Below, in pieces: positions 42,030 through 50,551 of a stretch of DNA of 53,734 bases (position 1 is its first letter; each line of letters starts with the position of its first letter). The notes under the pieces were generated by a model that did not search any database, was not told where the DNA came from, and saw only the letters and a program-made list of their open reading frames with translations. This DNA is from an uncultured Sterolibacterium sp. (GTDB lineage Bacteria > Pseudomonadota > Gammaproteobacteria > Burkholderiales > Rhodocyclaceae). The position numbers and the translations under genes are program-made. The stretch lies in contig CAILCO010000110.1 of the NCBI GenBank assembly GCA_903832735.1, forward strand, positions 1-53,734, written 5' to 3'.

Positions 42030-42944
42030 ATGGGTGAATGGCTGGCACTGCTCTCGGCGTGCTGTTTCGCCGCATCGAACGTGACCATCACCATGGGCGC
42101 CGACGCCAAGGCGCAGGATAATGGCGCCTTTCTCTCTATCATGCTCACCGCGGGCATCGCCGGCGCGCTCTGGCTGGTGCAAGGCGTGGGGCAGGGCTGG
42201 CCGGCGCCGAATCGGGCCGGCGTATTGTGGTTCGCCGGTGCGGGGATACTCACGATCTTCGTCGGCAGGGTGTTTTCCTACGCCTCGATCCAGCATCTGG
42301 GCGCGGTTCGGGCCTCGGTCGCGAAGAGGCTGATACCGCTGTTCTCGATCGCGCTTGCGGTGCTGTTGCTGGGCGAGACCTTCGATTTTGGCATGCTGAT
42401 CGGGATGCTCCTGATCGGTTCCGGCTTCGCCGTGCTGATCGTCCAGGCCTTGCGGACGCGCGACCTCGAGCCAGCGGAGGGGCAAGTGCCCACTTCCTGG
42501 GCGGCACGCTTGGGCAGCCTGGGTTTCTACTACGGTCCGGTGTCCTCGCTGGCCTACGCCGTCGGCTATATCGCGCGCAAGCAGGGCTTGAACGTATTGC
42601 CCGATCCGGCCTTCGGCACCATGCTCGGCTCGCTGGTCGGCGGTCTGGTGTTCGTCCTGGTGGCGCAGTTCGTGGGAAGCTACCGGGCCGCCCTGCGCAA
42701 CACCTTCAGCGCGTTCAAGCCGATGCTTTTCGTGGCCGGTCTGCTCAGCAGCGCCGGTCAGTTGTTCTACTTCGCCGCGATTTCCCACAGCACCATCTCG
42801 CGGGTCGCCCTGATCAGTTCGCTGGAAGCCTTCGTGACCATCTTCCTCACCGTCGCGGTGACGCGCTCGTTCAAGCAGTTGAACGGCCCGATACTCCTGG
42901 CCGCGACCCTGGGCGTGGCCGGAACGGTGTTTCTTATCCGCTAG
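42030..42944 (+). CDS. EamA/DMT-superfamily transporter
   Basis: A 304-residue inner-membrane protein with about ten hydrophobic segments in two EamA-like halves (LALLSACCFAASNVTITMGA; VFSYASIQHLGAVRASVAKR; FYFAAISHSTISRVALISSL). It is coupled to the MFS gene (3-bp gap). Members export or import small metabolites such as amino acids; substrate unknown. A degraded, similar nucleotide segment occurs at 52416-52558, so a paralog of this gene was once present there. It converges on the reverse-strand operon ending at 42948. Confidence 0.88.
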   Translation: MGEWLALLSACCFAASNVTITMGADAKAQDNGAFLSIMLTAGIAGALWLVQGVGQGWPAPNRAGVLWFAGAGILTIFVGRVFSYASIQHLGAVRASVAKRLIPLFSIALAVLLLGETFDFGMLIGMLLIGSGFAVLIVQALRTRDLEPAEGQVPTSWAARLGSLGFYYGPVSSLAYAVGYIARKQGLNVLPDPAFGTMLGSLVGGLVFVLVAQFVGSYRAALRNTFSAFKPMLFVAGLLSSAGQLFYFAAISHSTISRVALISSLEAFVTIFLTVAVTRSFKQLNGPILLAATLGVAGTVFLIR

Positions 42945-42947
42945 GGC

Positions 42948-43964
42948 TCAATCCACCCTGACGCCGGATGCTTTGACCACCGCTGCCCAGCGACTGATTT
43001 CGCTATCGATGAGCTGTGCAAACTCTTGGGGAGTGCTGGCCTCGGGCGTGGCGCCCTGGGCCACCAAGCGTTCCCTGATCGAGGGTTTGGCCAAGGCCTT
43101 GACCACTTCCTGCTGAATGCGTTTCACCACGTCCGCAGGCGTCCCGGCCGGCGCCAGCAAGCCGAACCAGGTGTTGACCACGAAATCCTTCAACGGACCG
43201 GCTTCAGCGACCGTCGGAATGTCGGGGAATGCCGGGGAGCGCTGGGCGCTGGTGACTCCCAGCGCCGCGAGTTTACCGCCCATGACTTGCGGCATGGCCG
43301 ACAGGGGGCTGTCGAACATCACGTCCACATTGCCGCCGATCAGGTCGAGCAAGGCCGGGCCCGAGCCGCGATAGGGAATGTGCGACAAGGACAGGCCCGC
43401 CATGCTGTTGAAGAGCACGATCGCCAGGTGCGACGACGATCCGTTGCCGGCGGATGCGGCGTTGATCTTGCCGGGGTGGGCGCGGGCGTAGCCGATGAAG
43501 TCCGCCACGTTGTTGATGCCCCTGGCCCTGGCCTGTTCGGCGTTAACGACCATGACATTGCTCAGTTTCGCCACCAGCGAGATGGGCGCAAAATCCTTCT
43601 GCGGATCGTAGGGCAGATTGGCGTACAGGGATTTGTTGATGGCATGCGTGCCCACCGTGCCCAGGACCAGCGTGTAACCGTCATTGTTCGCTTTGGCAAC
43701 GGCGTTGGTGCCGATGTTGCCGCCGCCCCCGGTGCGGTTTTCGACGATCACCGGCTGGCCGAATGCGCGCCCGAGTTCGGCGGCCAGCGTGCGTCCCAGG
43801 ACGTCGCCGGGGCCCCCGGCGGCGAAAGGCACGACGATTTTCACCGCCCTGGTCGGCCAGGCCGTCTGCGCAAGTGCTGGGGGCGCTGCCAAAAGCATGG
43901 CGCCAGTCGCGATGGCGGCTATGATCGCCAAGGCGAATCGCCGTGGCTGGATTGGCATCGTCAT
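42948..43964 (-). CDS. TctC/Bug-family tricarboxylate-type binding protein
   Basis: A 338-residue periplasmic binding protein of the large betaproteobacterial Bug family. It has a signal peptide (LAIIAAIATGAMLLAAPPAL), WPTRAVKIVVPFAAGGPGD, VENRTGGGGNIGTNAVAKA, and SLSHIPYRGSGPALLDLIGG. Relatives bind carboxylates such as citrate or dicarboxylates. No TctAB membrane proteins are nearby. It is the last gene of the seven-gene reverse operon (overlapping accC by 4 bp), so the pathway substrate or product is likely an organic acid. Confidence 0.9.
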   Translation of the reverse strand: MTMPIQPRRFALAIIAAIATGAMLLAAPPALAQTAWPTRAVKIVVPFAAGGPGDVLGRTLAAELGRAFGQPVIVENRTGGGGNIGTNAVAKANNDGYTLVLGTVGTHAINKSLYANLPYDPQKDFAPISLVAKLSNVMVVNAEQARARGINNVADFIGYARAHPGKINAASAGNGSSSHLAIVLFNSMAGLSLSHIPYRGSGPALLDLIGGNVDVMFDSPLSAMPQVMGGKLAALGVTSAQRSPAFPDIPTVAEAGPLKDFVVNTWFGLLAPAGTPADVVKRIQQEVVKALAKPSIRERLVAQGATPEASTPQEFAQLIDSEISRWAAVVKASGVRVD

Positions 43965-45313
43965 AAGAGAAATACTTCCTGGACATAACGGGTGTGGAAA
44001 TTTCCCTGCTGGAATTGTTCTTGTTCCAGCAGGCGTTTGTGAAACCCTAGCGTCGTCTTGATACCCTCGATCACCATCTCGTCGAGCGCACGCCGCATGC
44101 GAGCCAGGGCTTCTTCACGAGTGCGGCCCCAGCAGATCAGCTTTGCCAGCAAGGAATCGTAATACGGCGGCACCGTGTAACCGGAAAATACATGGCTATC
44201 CACGCGCACGCCCGGTCCTCCGGGACTATGGTAGCGGGTAATCAATCCGGGGCAGGGCAGGAAATTGTTCTCGGGATCTTCGGCATTGATGCGGCACTCT
44301 AGCGCATGTCCATTGATGCGGATCTGCTCCTGGCTGATCGCCAGCGGTTCGCCGGTCATCATTTGAATCTGGCATTTGACGAGATCGAAGCCGGTCACCA
44401 TTTCCGTCACCGGGTGTTCGACCTGAATGCGCGTGTTCATTTCCATGAAGTAGAACTGTTTGCTCTCCTCGTCGAAAATGAATTCTATGGTTCCGGCATT
44501 GGTATAGCCTACATGTCGGCACAAACGCAATGCCGCCTCGCCCAAACGTGAGCGCAACTCCTCGGTCAGCGCCGGCGAAGGGCTTTCTTCGACGAGCTTC
44601 TGGTTGCGTCTTTGAATCGAGCAATCCCGTTCGCCGAAGTGCAGCACACGATCGCCGACGCCCAACACCTGAATTTCGATGTGGCGGATTCTGGTCAGAT
44701 ATTTCTCGACATAAATGGCGTCGTCGCCGAATGCGCCTTTGGCTTCCCGGGCCGCTTCGCGAAAAGCCTCGGCCAGTCCGCCGGCATTCCAGACGACGCG
44801 CATTCCCCGCCCGCCGCCGCCTGCGGAGGCTTTGAGGATCACCGGGTAAACAATCCGCTCGGCAACGTCCCGGGCTTCGTCTATGCCGGACACATTGCCG
44901 TCCGATCCGGGCGTGATCGGGATGCCGGCCTCCTTGGCCAGTTTGCGCGCCATGGCTTTGTCGCCCATGGCGCGGATGACCTGCGCACTCGGGCCAATAA
45001 ATATCAGGCCATGCTGTTCGCACATCTCGGCAAATGCGCCATTCTCCGAGAGGAAGCCATAGCCGGGATGGACGGCATCCGCCTGGTGCATCAATGCGGC
45101 ATTGACCAGGAACGGGGCATTGAGATAAGTGTCGCCGGAGTGCGCCCGGCCGATGCATACCGAACGGTCCGCGAGCTTGACCGCAAGGGAATTGGCGTCC
45201 GCTTCCGAATAGACCTGGACCGTTTCTATCCCCAGTTCCCGGCAGGCGCGGATCACCCGCAGCGCAATCTCGCCGCGATTGGCGACCAGTAGGCGGCGGA
45301 TCGGCTTATTCAT
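43961..45313 (-). CDS. accC: Biotin carboxylase subunit (AccC-like)
   Basis: A 450-residue enzyme that carboxylates biotin using ATP and bicarbonate. It has the N-domain RRLLVANRGEIALRVIRACR, an ATP-grasp Gly loop (ASAGGGGRGMRVV), the catalytic region QRRNQKLVEESPSP, EFIFDEESKQFYFMEMNTRI and QVEHPVTE. All are as in E. coli AccC. Here it overlaps accB and is grouped with a pyruvate-carboxylase-type carboxyltransferase instead of AccAD. I therefore think it serves that enzyme and not fatty-acid synthesis. A housekeeping copy would be expected elsewhere. Confidence 0.93.
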   Translation of the reverse strand: MNKPIRRLLVANRGEIALRVIRACRELGIETVQVYSEADANSLAVKLADRSVCIGRAHSGDTYLNAPFLVNAALMHQADAVHPGYGFLSENGAFAEMCEQHGLIFIGPSAQVIRAMGDKAMARKLAKEAGIPITPGSDGNVSGIDEARDVAERIVYPVILKASAGGGGRGMRVVWNAGGLAEAFREAAREAKGAFGDDAIYVEKYLTRIRHIEIQVLGVGDRVLHFGERDCSIQRRNQKLVEESPSPALTEELRSRLGEAALRLCRHVGYTNAGTIEFIFDEESKQFYFMEMNTRIQVEHPVTEMVTGFDLVKCQIQMMTGEPLAISQEQIRINGHALECRINAEDPENNFLPCPGLITRYHSPGGPGVRVDSHVFSGYTVPPYYDSLLAKLICWGRTREEALARMRRALDEMVIEGIKTTLGFHKRLLEQEQFQQGNFHTRYVQEVFLL

Positions 45314-45792
45314 GGATCGACGACGATCAGTGTCTGTCCGAACTCCACCGGCTCGCCGTCGGCCACCAGGATGTGCGTCACGACGCCGGAGTGACCGGCC
45401 TGGATCGAGGTCATCAGTTTCATCACCTCAATGATGCACACCGTGGTGTCGGGGGTGACCCGCTGGCCCACCGAGACAAAGGGCTGGCCGCCTGGCTCCG
45501 GGGCCCGGTAAAAGGTGCCGACCATGGCCGACTTGATCAGACATGCGCCGGCCGGGAAGTCATCGGAGGACAAGGTGACTGCGGATTCTGCCGCTTCCTG
45601 AACTTGGGCCGGCACATGAGGCGGTAGCATGGGCACAACTGGGTTCCTCGCCGCCGAGGGCGCAGCGCCCTGCTTGCGCAAATCGACTTCGACGTCGCCG
45701 TACTTCAGATGGAATTCGCTGAACTGCGACGATGATTCGAACACTTTGACGATCTGCAACAGCTCTTCGTAGCTCAAGTTCCTATCAGTCAA
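45310..45792 (-). CDS. accB: Biotin carboxyl carrier protein (AccB-like)
   Basis: A 160-residue carrier. The C-terminal biotinyl domain has the biotinylated Lys125 in IEVMKLMTSI and the AccB thumb (MVGTFYRAPEPGGQPFVSVG). The N-terminal helix (SYEELLQIVKVFESSSQFSE) resembles AccB. The best start is TTG at 45792 with GGAG seven bases upstream. It overlaps accC (ATGA) and follows the carboxyltransferase by 41 bp, completing a three-piece carboxylase in which the carrier is separate from the transferase. Confidence 0.92.
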   Translation of the reverse strand: MTDRNLSYEELLQIVKVFESSSQFSEFHLKYGDVEVDLRKQGAAPSAARNPVVPMLPPHVPAQVQEAAESAVTLSSDDFPAGACLIKSAMVGTFYRAPEPGGQPFVSVGQRVTPDTTVCIIEVMKLMTSIQAGHSGVVTHILVADGEPVEFGQTLIVVDP

Positions 45793-45833
45793 AATTCGTC
45801 TCCATGATTCTGGTTGAAATGAAATGAGCGCAC

Positions 45834-47333
45834 TTACTCCATGCTCAGCTGGAGGCCACCCTTGTGGATCCGGACCTGCGAAAGGCCCGACATCCTGCTT
45901 AATTCATCGAGCAGGGCGGGCAGCGGCATGCGGCCGTCCAGGCTGCGCTCCGAACGCGGCGGAGCGGCCCGCAATGCCGCCACTGCTTCGTTTCCGGCCA
46001 GGTAGCGGAGCAGCAGTTCGTCGTCGCCGATCCCGGCACCGCCGAATTGCGCTCGCACTTCTGCGATCGAGACTTCCGCCGGTTGCCAGCCGGCCAGTTC
46101 TCTGGCCCGGGGACTGGAGAGTATCCTGTCGCGCACGTCAGGATTCACGGCAGCGCTTTCCGCCTCGCCCCAGAAGCCCAGGGCGTACTGAATCACCTGA
46201 TCGCTGAGTTGCTTGTAGCGCTCGCCCGCGATCACGTTCAGCGTCGCTTGAACGCCGACGAATTGAGAGTAAGGCGTGACCATGATAGGAAAGCCCAGGT
46301 CCTCCCGGACCCGGACGATTTCCTCAAGCACTTCGGGCAGGCGCTCGAGCATCTTGATCTGCGCAAGTTGGTGGCGCAGGTTGGAGATCATGCCGCCGGG
46401 GACCTGATGCGTGAAGTGGGACTCGGTATACTCCAGAGGGATTCCCAGCGGCAATCCTTCGCGCTTGGCGACTCTGGTGAAGTGTTCCGTCACCGGCCTC
46501 AGGGCCTGCACATCGATCGTCGGCGCAAACCCCAGGGCGAGCGCATTCTCCGCGATGTTGAACACGGACGGATTCGATGAGCCGTTGGCCAGCGGCGGGA
46601 TGGCGGTATTGATGATGAGTATCCCGGCCTTGATCGCCTCGAGGGCGCAAAGCGGGCCCAGACCGGTGTTGCAGTGGGTATGGAACTCCACCGGGATTTC
46701 TTGGGCCTCGCGCACCACGATCGGCCCGAGCACCCGCGTCCGCTCCGGGGTGAGCAGCCCGCCCGGATCCTTGAGGCAAATCCGATCGACGCCCAGCTTG
46801 ACCGCCTCTCGGGTGAGCTGGGTATAGTAGTCATCGGTGTGCACGGGCGAGATCGAGAATATCAGGTTCAGTATCGTCTTCAGCCCGACGCGATGGGAGT
46901 CGCGCACGCGCTCCGCCCAAATTGCCACGGTATTGGAACTGTCCGAGATGCGGACTTCTTTCACCCCGTTGGCCACCAGACGCTCCAGATAGAGATTGGA
47001 GACCGAGGCCGGGGTGAATTCGAAAGCCGCGGCGGTCCGGCCCATGATCGCCCGCAACGGCGTCCGGGGGGTGAGGGCGGCGACCCGGCGCAGGCGTTCC
47101 CAGGGGTCGTCGCGCAGTTCGCGCACCATCTTCTTGAAGAAGGCGGTGGCGACGATCTCTATCGCCAGAAAGCCCACCTGGTCGAGTTGCGCGGCGACAG
47201 GAAGGATTGCATCGGTACGCATACTGCCCGCCCACAGGCTGGCATTGCCGTCGCGCAGCGTGGTGTCGACGAAGTGTACCGGCCGCACCGGCGTTGCCTG
47301 CTGCATGGAATTTCCCGCACCTTGCCTGCTCAT
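45834..47333 (-). CDS. Pyruvate carboxylase/oxaloacetate decarboxylase-type carboxyltransferase without biotin domain
   Basis: A 499-residue HMGL/PYC-OADA-type protein. The metal site is present: VDTTLRD near residue 23, Lys188 (carbamylated in the family) in ICLKDPGGLLTPE, and His218/His220 in VEFHTHCNTG. The segment after the first Asp is RDGNASLWAGSMRT where pyruvate enzymes have RDAHQSL, so the substrate may not be pyruvate. There is no biotinyl tail; BCCP is the next gene. GGGAG lies before the ATG at 47333. With AccB and AccC it should carboxylate an acceptor such as a 2-oxoacid or, in reverse, decarboxylate one. Confidence 0.85.
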   Translation of the reverse strand: MSRQGAGNSMQQATPVRPVHFVDTTLRDGNASLWAGSMRTDAILPVAAQLDQVGFLAIEIVATAFFKKMVRELRDDPWERLRRVAALTPRTPLRAIMGRTAAAFEFTPASVSNLYLERLVANGVKEVRISDSSNTVAIWAERVRDSHRVGLKTILNLIFSISPVHTDDYYTQLTREAVKLGVDRICLKDPGGLLTPERTRVLGPIVVREAQEIPVEFHTHCNTGLGPLCALEAIKAGILIINTAIPPLANGSSNPSVFNIAENALALGFAPTIDVQALRPVTEHFTRVAKREGLPLGIPLEYTESHFTHQVPGGMISNLRHQLAQIKMLERLPEVLEEIVRVREDLGFPIMVTPYSQFVGVQATLNVIAGERYKQLSDQVIQYALGFWGEAESAAVNPDVRDRILSSPRARELAGWQPAEVSIAEVRAQFGGAGIGDDELLLRYLAGNEAVAALRAAPPRSERSLDGRMPLPALLDELSRMSGLSQVRIHKGGLQLSME

Positions 47334-47358
47334 CTAGCCGCTCCCTGGTTCGTCGCCG

Positions 47359-48126
47359 TCATGCTGCGGGCTTATCGCCGGCATAGACGATAGACTCCTG
47401 CGCCATCCTGCCGATGAAGCCACCCGCAGGCCGCTGCTGTTCCTCGCGGATGTGGCCGACGATGCCGGGCGTGCGCGAGATGACCGCGAATCCCCGCATG
47501 ATTTCGGCGGGAACGCCGATTTCTCCGAGCAATGCCGCCATGCCGGCGGTCGCGTTGATGGTGAGGTGCTTGCCCAGCACCTGGTCGACCGCCCGGGACA
47601 GCGAGCGCAGTGCCGCGATGTGTTTGCCCGGCACGCCTTCCTGCTCGGCCACCGCGAGCAGCTTGGGCGTGCGGGGATCCTCGGGACGAAAATCGTTATG
47701 GCCGAATCCGGGCAAGGGCTGCTTCGCCGCCCGGTAAGCCTTGACGATCCCGAGTGCCGTCGCTTCCGGGTCGGGCGAAACGATGATCTCATCGAGGTGT
47801 TGTCCGACCTGCTCCATCACTCCGCCAAATTGACTGCCCATGCCGAGTATTCCCGCAGCGACCGCGCCCTGGATGGAATCGGGCGCACCCCGGTAGACCA
47901 TTCGCGCGCTCACCGCGCCGAGTATGCCGTGATCGACAAGCGTCACCAGGATCGCATCGAGGATTCTGGTTTGCGCGGGCGTCGGCATGCGTCCGAGGAT
48001 GTAGAAATAAATCATCTGGGTGAATGACACTTCGCCGATCAAATCATCGACCAGGTTCTTCCCGCGTATCGTCGAGCCGTGCTCGTCGAATGTCGAGAGC
48101 AGCGTCGTAGGTTTTTCGTTGCGCAT
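47359..48126 (-). CDS. Short citrate synthase-family protein, citryl-CoA lyase-like
   Basis: A 255-residue protein of the citrate synthase superfamily but only about 60 percent of citrate synthase length, as in citryl-CoA lyases. The catalytic His is in KQPLPGFGHNDFRPEDPR, with VISRTPGIVGHIREEQQRP as the second active-site segment. It should cleave (or form) a citryl-CoA-like ester to acetyl-CoA plus a 2-oxoacid. It sits between the CoA-transferase and carboxyltransferase genes. A homologous substrate such as a citramalyl- or substituted citryl-CoA is possible. Confidence 0.82.
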   Translation of the reverse strand: MRNEKPTTLLSTFDEHGSTIRGKNLVDDLIGEVSFTQMIYFYILGRMPTPAQTRILDAILVTLVDHGILGAVSARMVYRGAPDSIQGAVAAGILGMGSQFGGVMEQVGQHLDEIIVSPDPEATALGIVKAYRAAKQPLPGFGHNDFRPEDPRTPKLLAVAEQEGVPGKHIAALRSLSRAVDQVLGKHLTINATAGMAALLGEIGVPAEIMRGFAVISRTPGIVGHIREEQQRPAGGFIGRMAQESIVYAGDKPAA

Positions 48127-48151
48127 AGTTGCCTTATCGAAATATAGAGTC

Positions 48152-49327
48152 TCAAATAATGCCGTCGCGGGCCATCGCCGCTATCGTTTCATCGCTGAAG
48201 CCGAGTTCGCGCAGAATTGCTTCATTGTGCTCGCCGAGCATCGGCGGCGGCAGGGAGCCGGCATCGCGATCGCCGTCGAAGAGCACCGGGCGGCGCACCT
48301 TCATCACTTCGCCCTGAATGGGGTGGAACAGTTTCTGAAAGATCGCGTTGTGCTGAACCTGCGGATCGGCGCATACCTCGTCCAGCGTCGCCACCGGCGC
48401 GTGCGGCACGTCATGCGCGGTCAGTCGCTCCAGCCAATGCGCGCGCGGCTGCTGGCGAAAGACGCTCTGCAGTTCGGCGGTCAGGGCAGCGTAGTTCGCC
48501 GCACGCAATTTGCTGGAGCCGAAGCGCGCATCGGCGGCCAAGTCAGGGCGTTCGATCGCCACGGTGAGCGACTGAAAGAATTTGTCGACGGCGGCAAGAT
48601 GCAGGGCAATCAGTTTGGCATCCGCGCACGGCAGCGCATAGGACTGCGAAACACTGGGCCGGGTCAACGGCCCGGGATTCCTGCCCGTGGCGAAGTAGCC
48701 TGCGAACGGTGCAGTCCCGAAGGCGATGAGGCTATCGAGCATCGCCACTTCGACATGACGCCCCTTGCCGGTGCGTCCCCGCTCGACCAGCGCGCCGAGA
48801 ATGCCATACGCCGCGTACATGCCGCTGATGGCGTCGGCCAGCGCCGGGCCGACCACCCGCGGATTCTCCGGGTCGACGCCCTGACTGAGATAGCCGCTCA
48901 ATGCCTGCGCCACGGTGTCATAGCAAGGGCGATCCGCGTAGGGACCGGTGCTGCCGAAACCGGTGATCGAACAATAGACCAGACGCGGATTAAGTTCATG
49001 GATGCGTTCCCAGCCGAAGTTCATGAGATCGAGCACGCCCGGGCGGTAGTTCTCGACCAGCACATCGGCTTCAAGCACCAGTCGCTCGAATACCTCGCGC
49101 GCCCGGTCCGTCTTGAGGTCGAGCGTCAGGCTGCGTTTGTGGGCGTTGTAGGCGCGGAATTGCGGGCTGTAGAGTTCTCCCTCATAGCTGCGAAAGGGAT
49201 CGCCCTTGCCCGGCTGCTCGACCTTGATGACGTCGGCGCCGAGATCCGAGAGCAGCATGCCGGCACAGGGGCCGGTGATGAAGGTGCCGAGCTCGATTAC
49301 GCGGGTGCCTTCAAGGACACGTACCAT
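48152..49327 (-). CDS. Class III CoA-transferase (CaiB/BaiF family)
   Basis: A 391-residue CoA-transferase. It starts VLEGTRVIELGTFITGPCAG, has LSDLGADVIKVEQPGKGDPF, NKRSLTLDL-like and RPGVLDLMNFGWERI segments, and the catalytic Asp137 in RPCYDTVAQALSG. The family moves CoA from a donor ester to an acid. In this operon it would activate the acid that the lyase then splits. AGGAG lies before the ATG at 49327. Gaps to both neighbours are under 26 bp. Confidence 0.92.
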   Translation of the reverse strand: MVRVLEGTRVIELGTFITGPCAGMLLSDLGADVIKVEQPGKGDPFRSYEGELYSPQFRAYNAHKRSLTLDLKTDRAREVFERLVLEADVLVENYRPGVLDLMNFGWERIHELNPRLVYCSITGFGSTGPYADRPCYDTVAQALSGYLSQGVDPENPRVVGPALADAISGMYAAYGILGALVERGRTGKGRHVEVAMLDSLIAFGTAPFAGYFATGRNPGPLTRPSVSQSYALPCADAKLIALHLAAVDKFFQSLTVAIERPDLAADARFGSSKLRAANYAALTAELQSVFRQQPRAHWLERLTAHDVPHAPVATLDEVCADPQVQHNAIFQKLFHPIQGEVMKVRRPVLFDGDRDAGSLPPPMLGEHNEAILRELGFSDETIAAMARDGII

Positions 49328-49338
49328 AGGGGTCTCCT

Positions 49339-50382
49339 TTATTTCCTCGGCTGATACAGGCCCAGGTCTTTCAGCGCGGCGGCGACAAAAGAGTGGTCGA
49401 TGACTTCCTCGACCGTGATATTGCCATCGATCATCTTGCGATCCCTGAAAAACTGCAGGTCCTTCTTAAGGCTGTCCTCGAAAACCTTGCCGTCCGGGTT
49501 GACGCCGTTCGGCGTAATGGACCGATACACGTTCGGATCCTTGATCGAGGTTTTCTCGTTGAGTATCGCGATGATTTTTTCTGCGTCCGGTCCCGTCAGT
49601 TTGCCATCCTTCAGCGCATCGTTGTAATCGCGGGCGGCCCTGATGTAGGCGCGCATGAATTTCTTCGCCAGTTCCGGCTGGTCCTTGATGAATTTGTCGC
49701 CATACAGCAGTACCGCCACTTGCTGTCTTGGGTATATTTCATCGCCCATGCCGAAACGTACCGCGACCCCGCGTTGCACCGCCAGGGTTGCCGATGGCTC
49801 GGGGGTGATGCTGGCGTCGACGGCGCGGTTCTGCAGCGCCATCACCTGCTGAGAGAATCCCATCGTGACCACCTCGGCGTCGCCCCATTTCAGGCCGCCC
49901 TTTTTCAAGGCCTCATTGAGCAACGAATCCGCGGTGCTGCCAACCGCCGTTATGGCGACCTTCAGGCCTTTCAAGTCTTTCAAGTCTTTGACCTTGCCGC
50001 TGTCGATCAGGTCCTTGCGCACCAGCAGTTGAAAGAATCCGTAGGGCGGCGGCATCGAACCCTTGTCGGCGACGATCTTGATGCCAATGCCCCGCGCGAC
50101 CGAGTTGTACAAGCCGGCAGAAACTCCGCCGCCACCAACATCGAGGTGCCCGACGCCGAGCGGGGCGATCATCTTGGCTGCGGTATCGAAGGTGACAAAC
50201 TCCGGTTGGATATCTTCCTGCTTGAAGTAGCCCCGCTTCTCGGCAATGTACATCGGCGCATCGCTGCTACTATTGACCACCCCGATGCGCACCGTAGCCG
50301 CTTCAGCCTCGACTCCTGCAACGAAGCCCAGCGAGAGCAGGCCGCCCAGCACAACGATCAATCGATTTCCGTAACGCCACAT
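49339..50382 (-). CDS. NMT1/SsuA-type ABC substrate-binding protein
   Basis: A 347-residue periplasmic protein: leader RLIVVLGGLLSLGFVAGVEA, then VRIGVVNSSSDAPMYIAEKR, GYFKQEDIQPEFVTFDTAAK and VDASITPEPSATLAVQRG. The family binds sulfonates, nitrate, thiamine precursors or aromatic acids. It is the first gene of the reverse operon and lacks its own permease and ATPase. A divergent promoter region (50383-50551) separates it from the sulfite dehydrogenase genes. Confidence 0.9.
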   Translation of the reverse strand: MWRYGNRLIVVLGGLLSLGFVAGVEAEAATVRIGVVNSSSDAPMYIAEKRGYFKQEDIQPEFVTFDTAAKMIAPLGVGHLDVGGGGVSAGLYNSVARGIGIKIVADKGSMPPPYGFFQLLVRKDLIDSGKVKDLKDLKGLKVAITAVGSTADSLLNEALKKGGLKWGDAEVVTMGFSQQVMALQNRAVDASITPEPSATLAVQRGVAVRFGMGDEIYPRQQVAVLLYGDKFIKDQPELAKKFMRAYIRAARDYNDALKDGKLTGPDAEKIIAILNEKTSIKDPNVYRSITPNGVNPDGKVFEDSLKKDLQFFRDRKMIDGNITVEEVIDHSFVAAALKDLGLYQPRK

Positions 50383-50551
50383 GTCTCTTCCTCGCCCCGG
50401 TTAGGCCGTGCCTTCCTGACCTGCTGAACAAGCCACAGCCACATCATACTGTGGTTTTGCTTCGGCCATCGTCCAGCGTCAGTCTTGACCGCAGCGGCTT
50501 GGCGGGCCTATATTTGCGCTGCTGCGAGTCTACTCCGGGGGATAAGACGCC

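Noticed and set aside
40707-42788. Long reverse-strand frame opposite the MFS and EamA genes
   Set aside because: Same shadow effect; Gln/Asp/His-rich translation with no membrane or domain pattern, opposed to two well-formed transporters.
43961-45792. Housekeeping acetyl-CoA carboxylase accBC locus
   Set aside because: The genes are inside an operon with a pyruvate-carboxylase-type carboxyltransferase, CoA-transferase and lyase, and accA/accD are absent, so a dedicated role is more likely.
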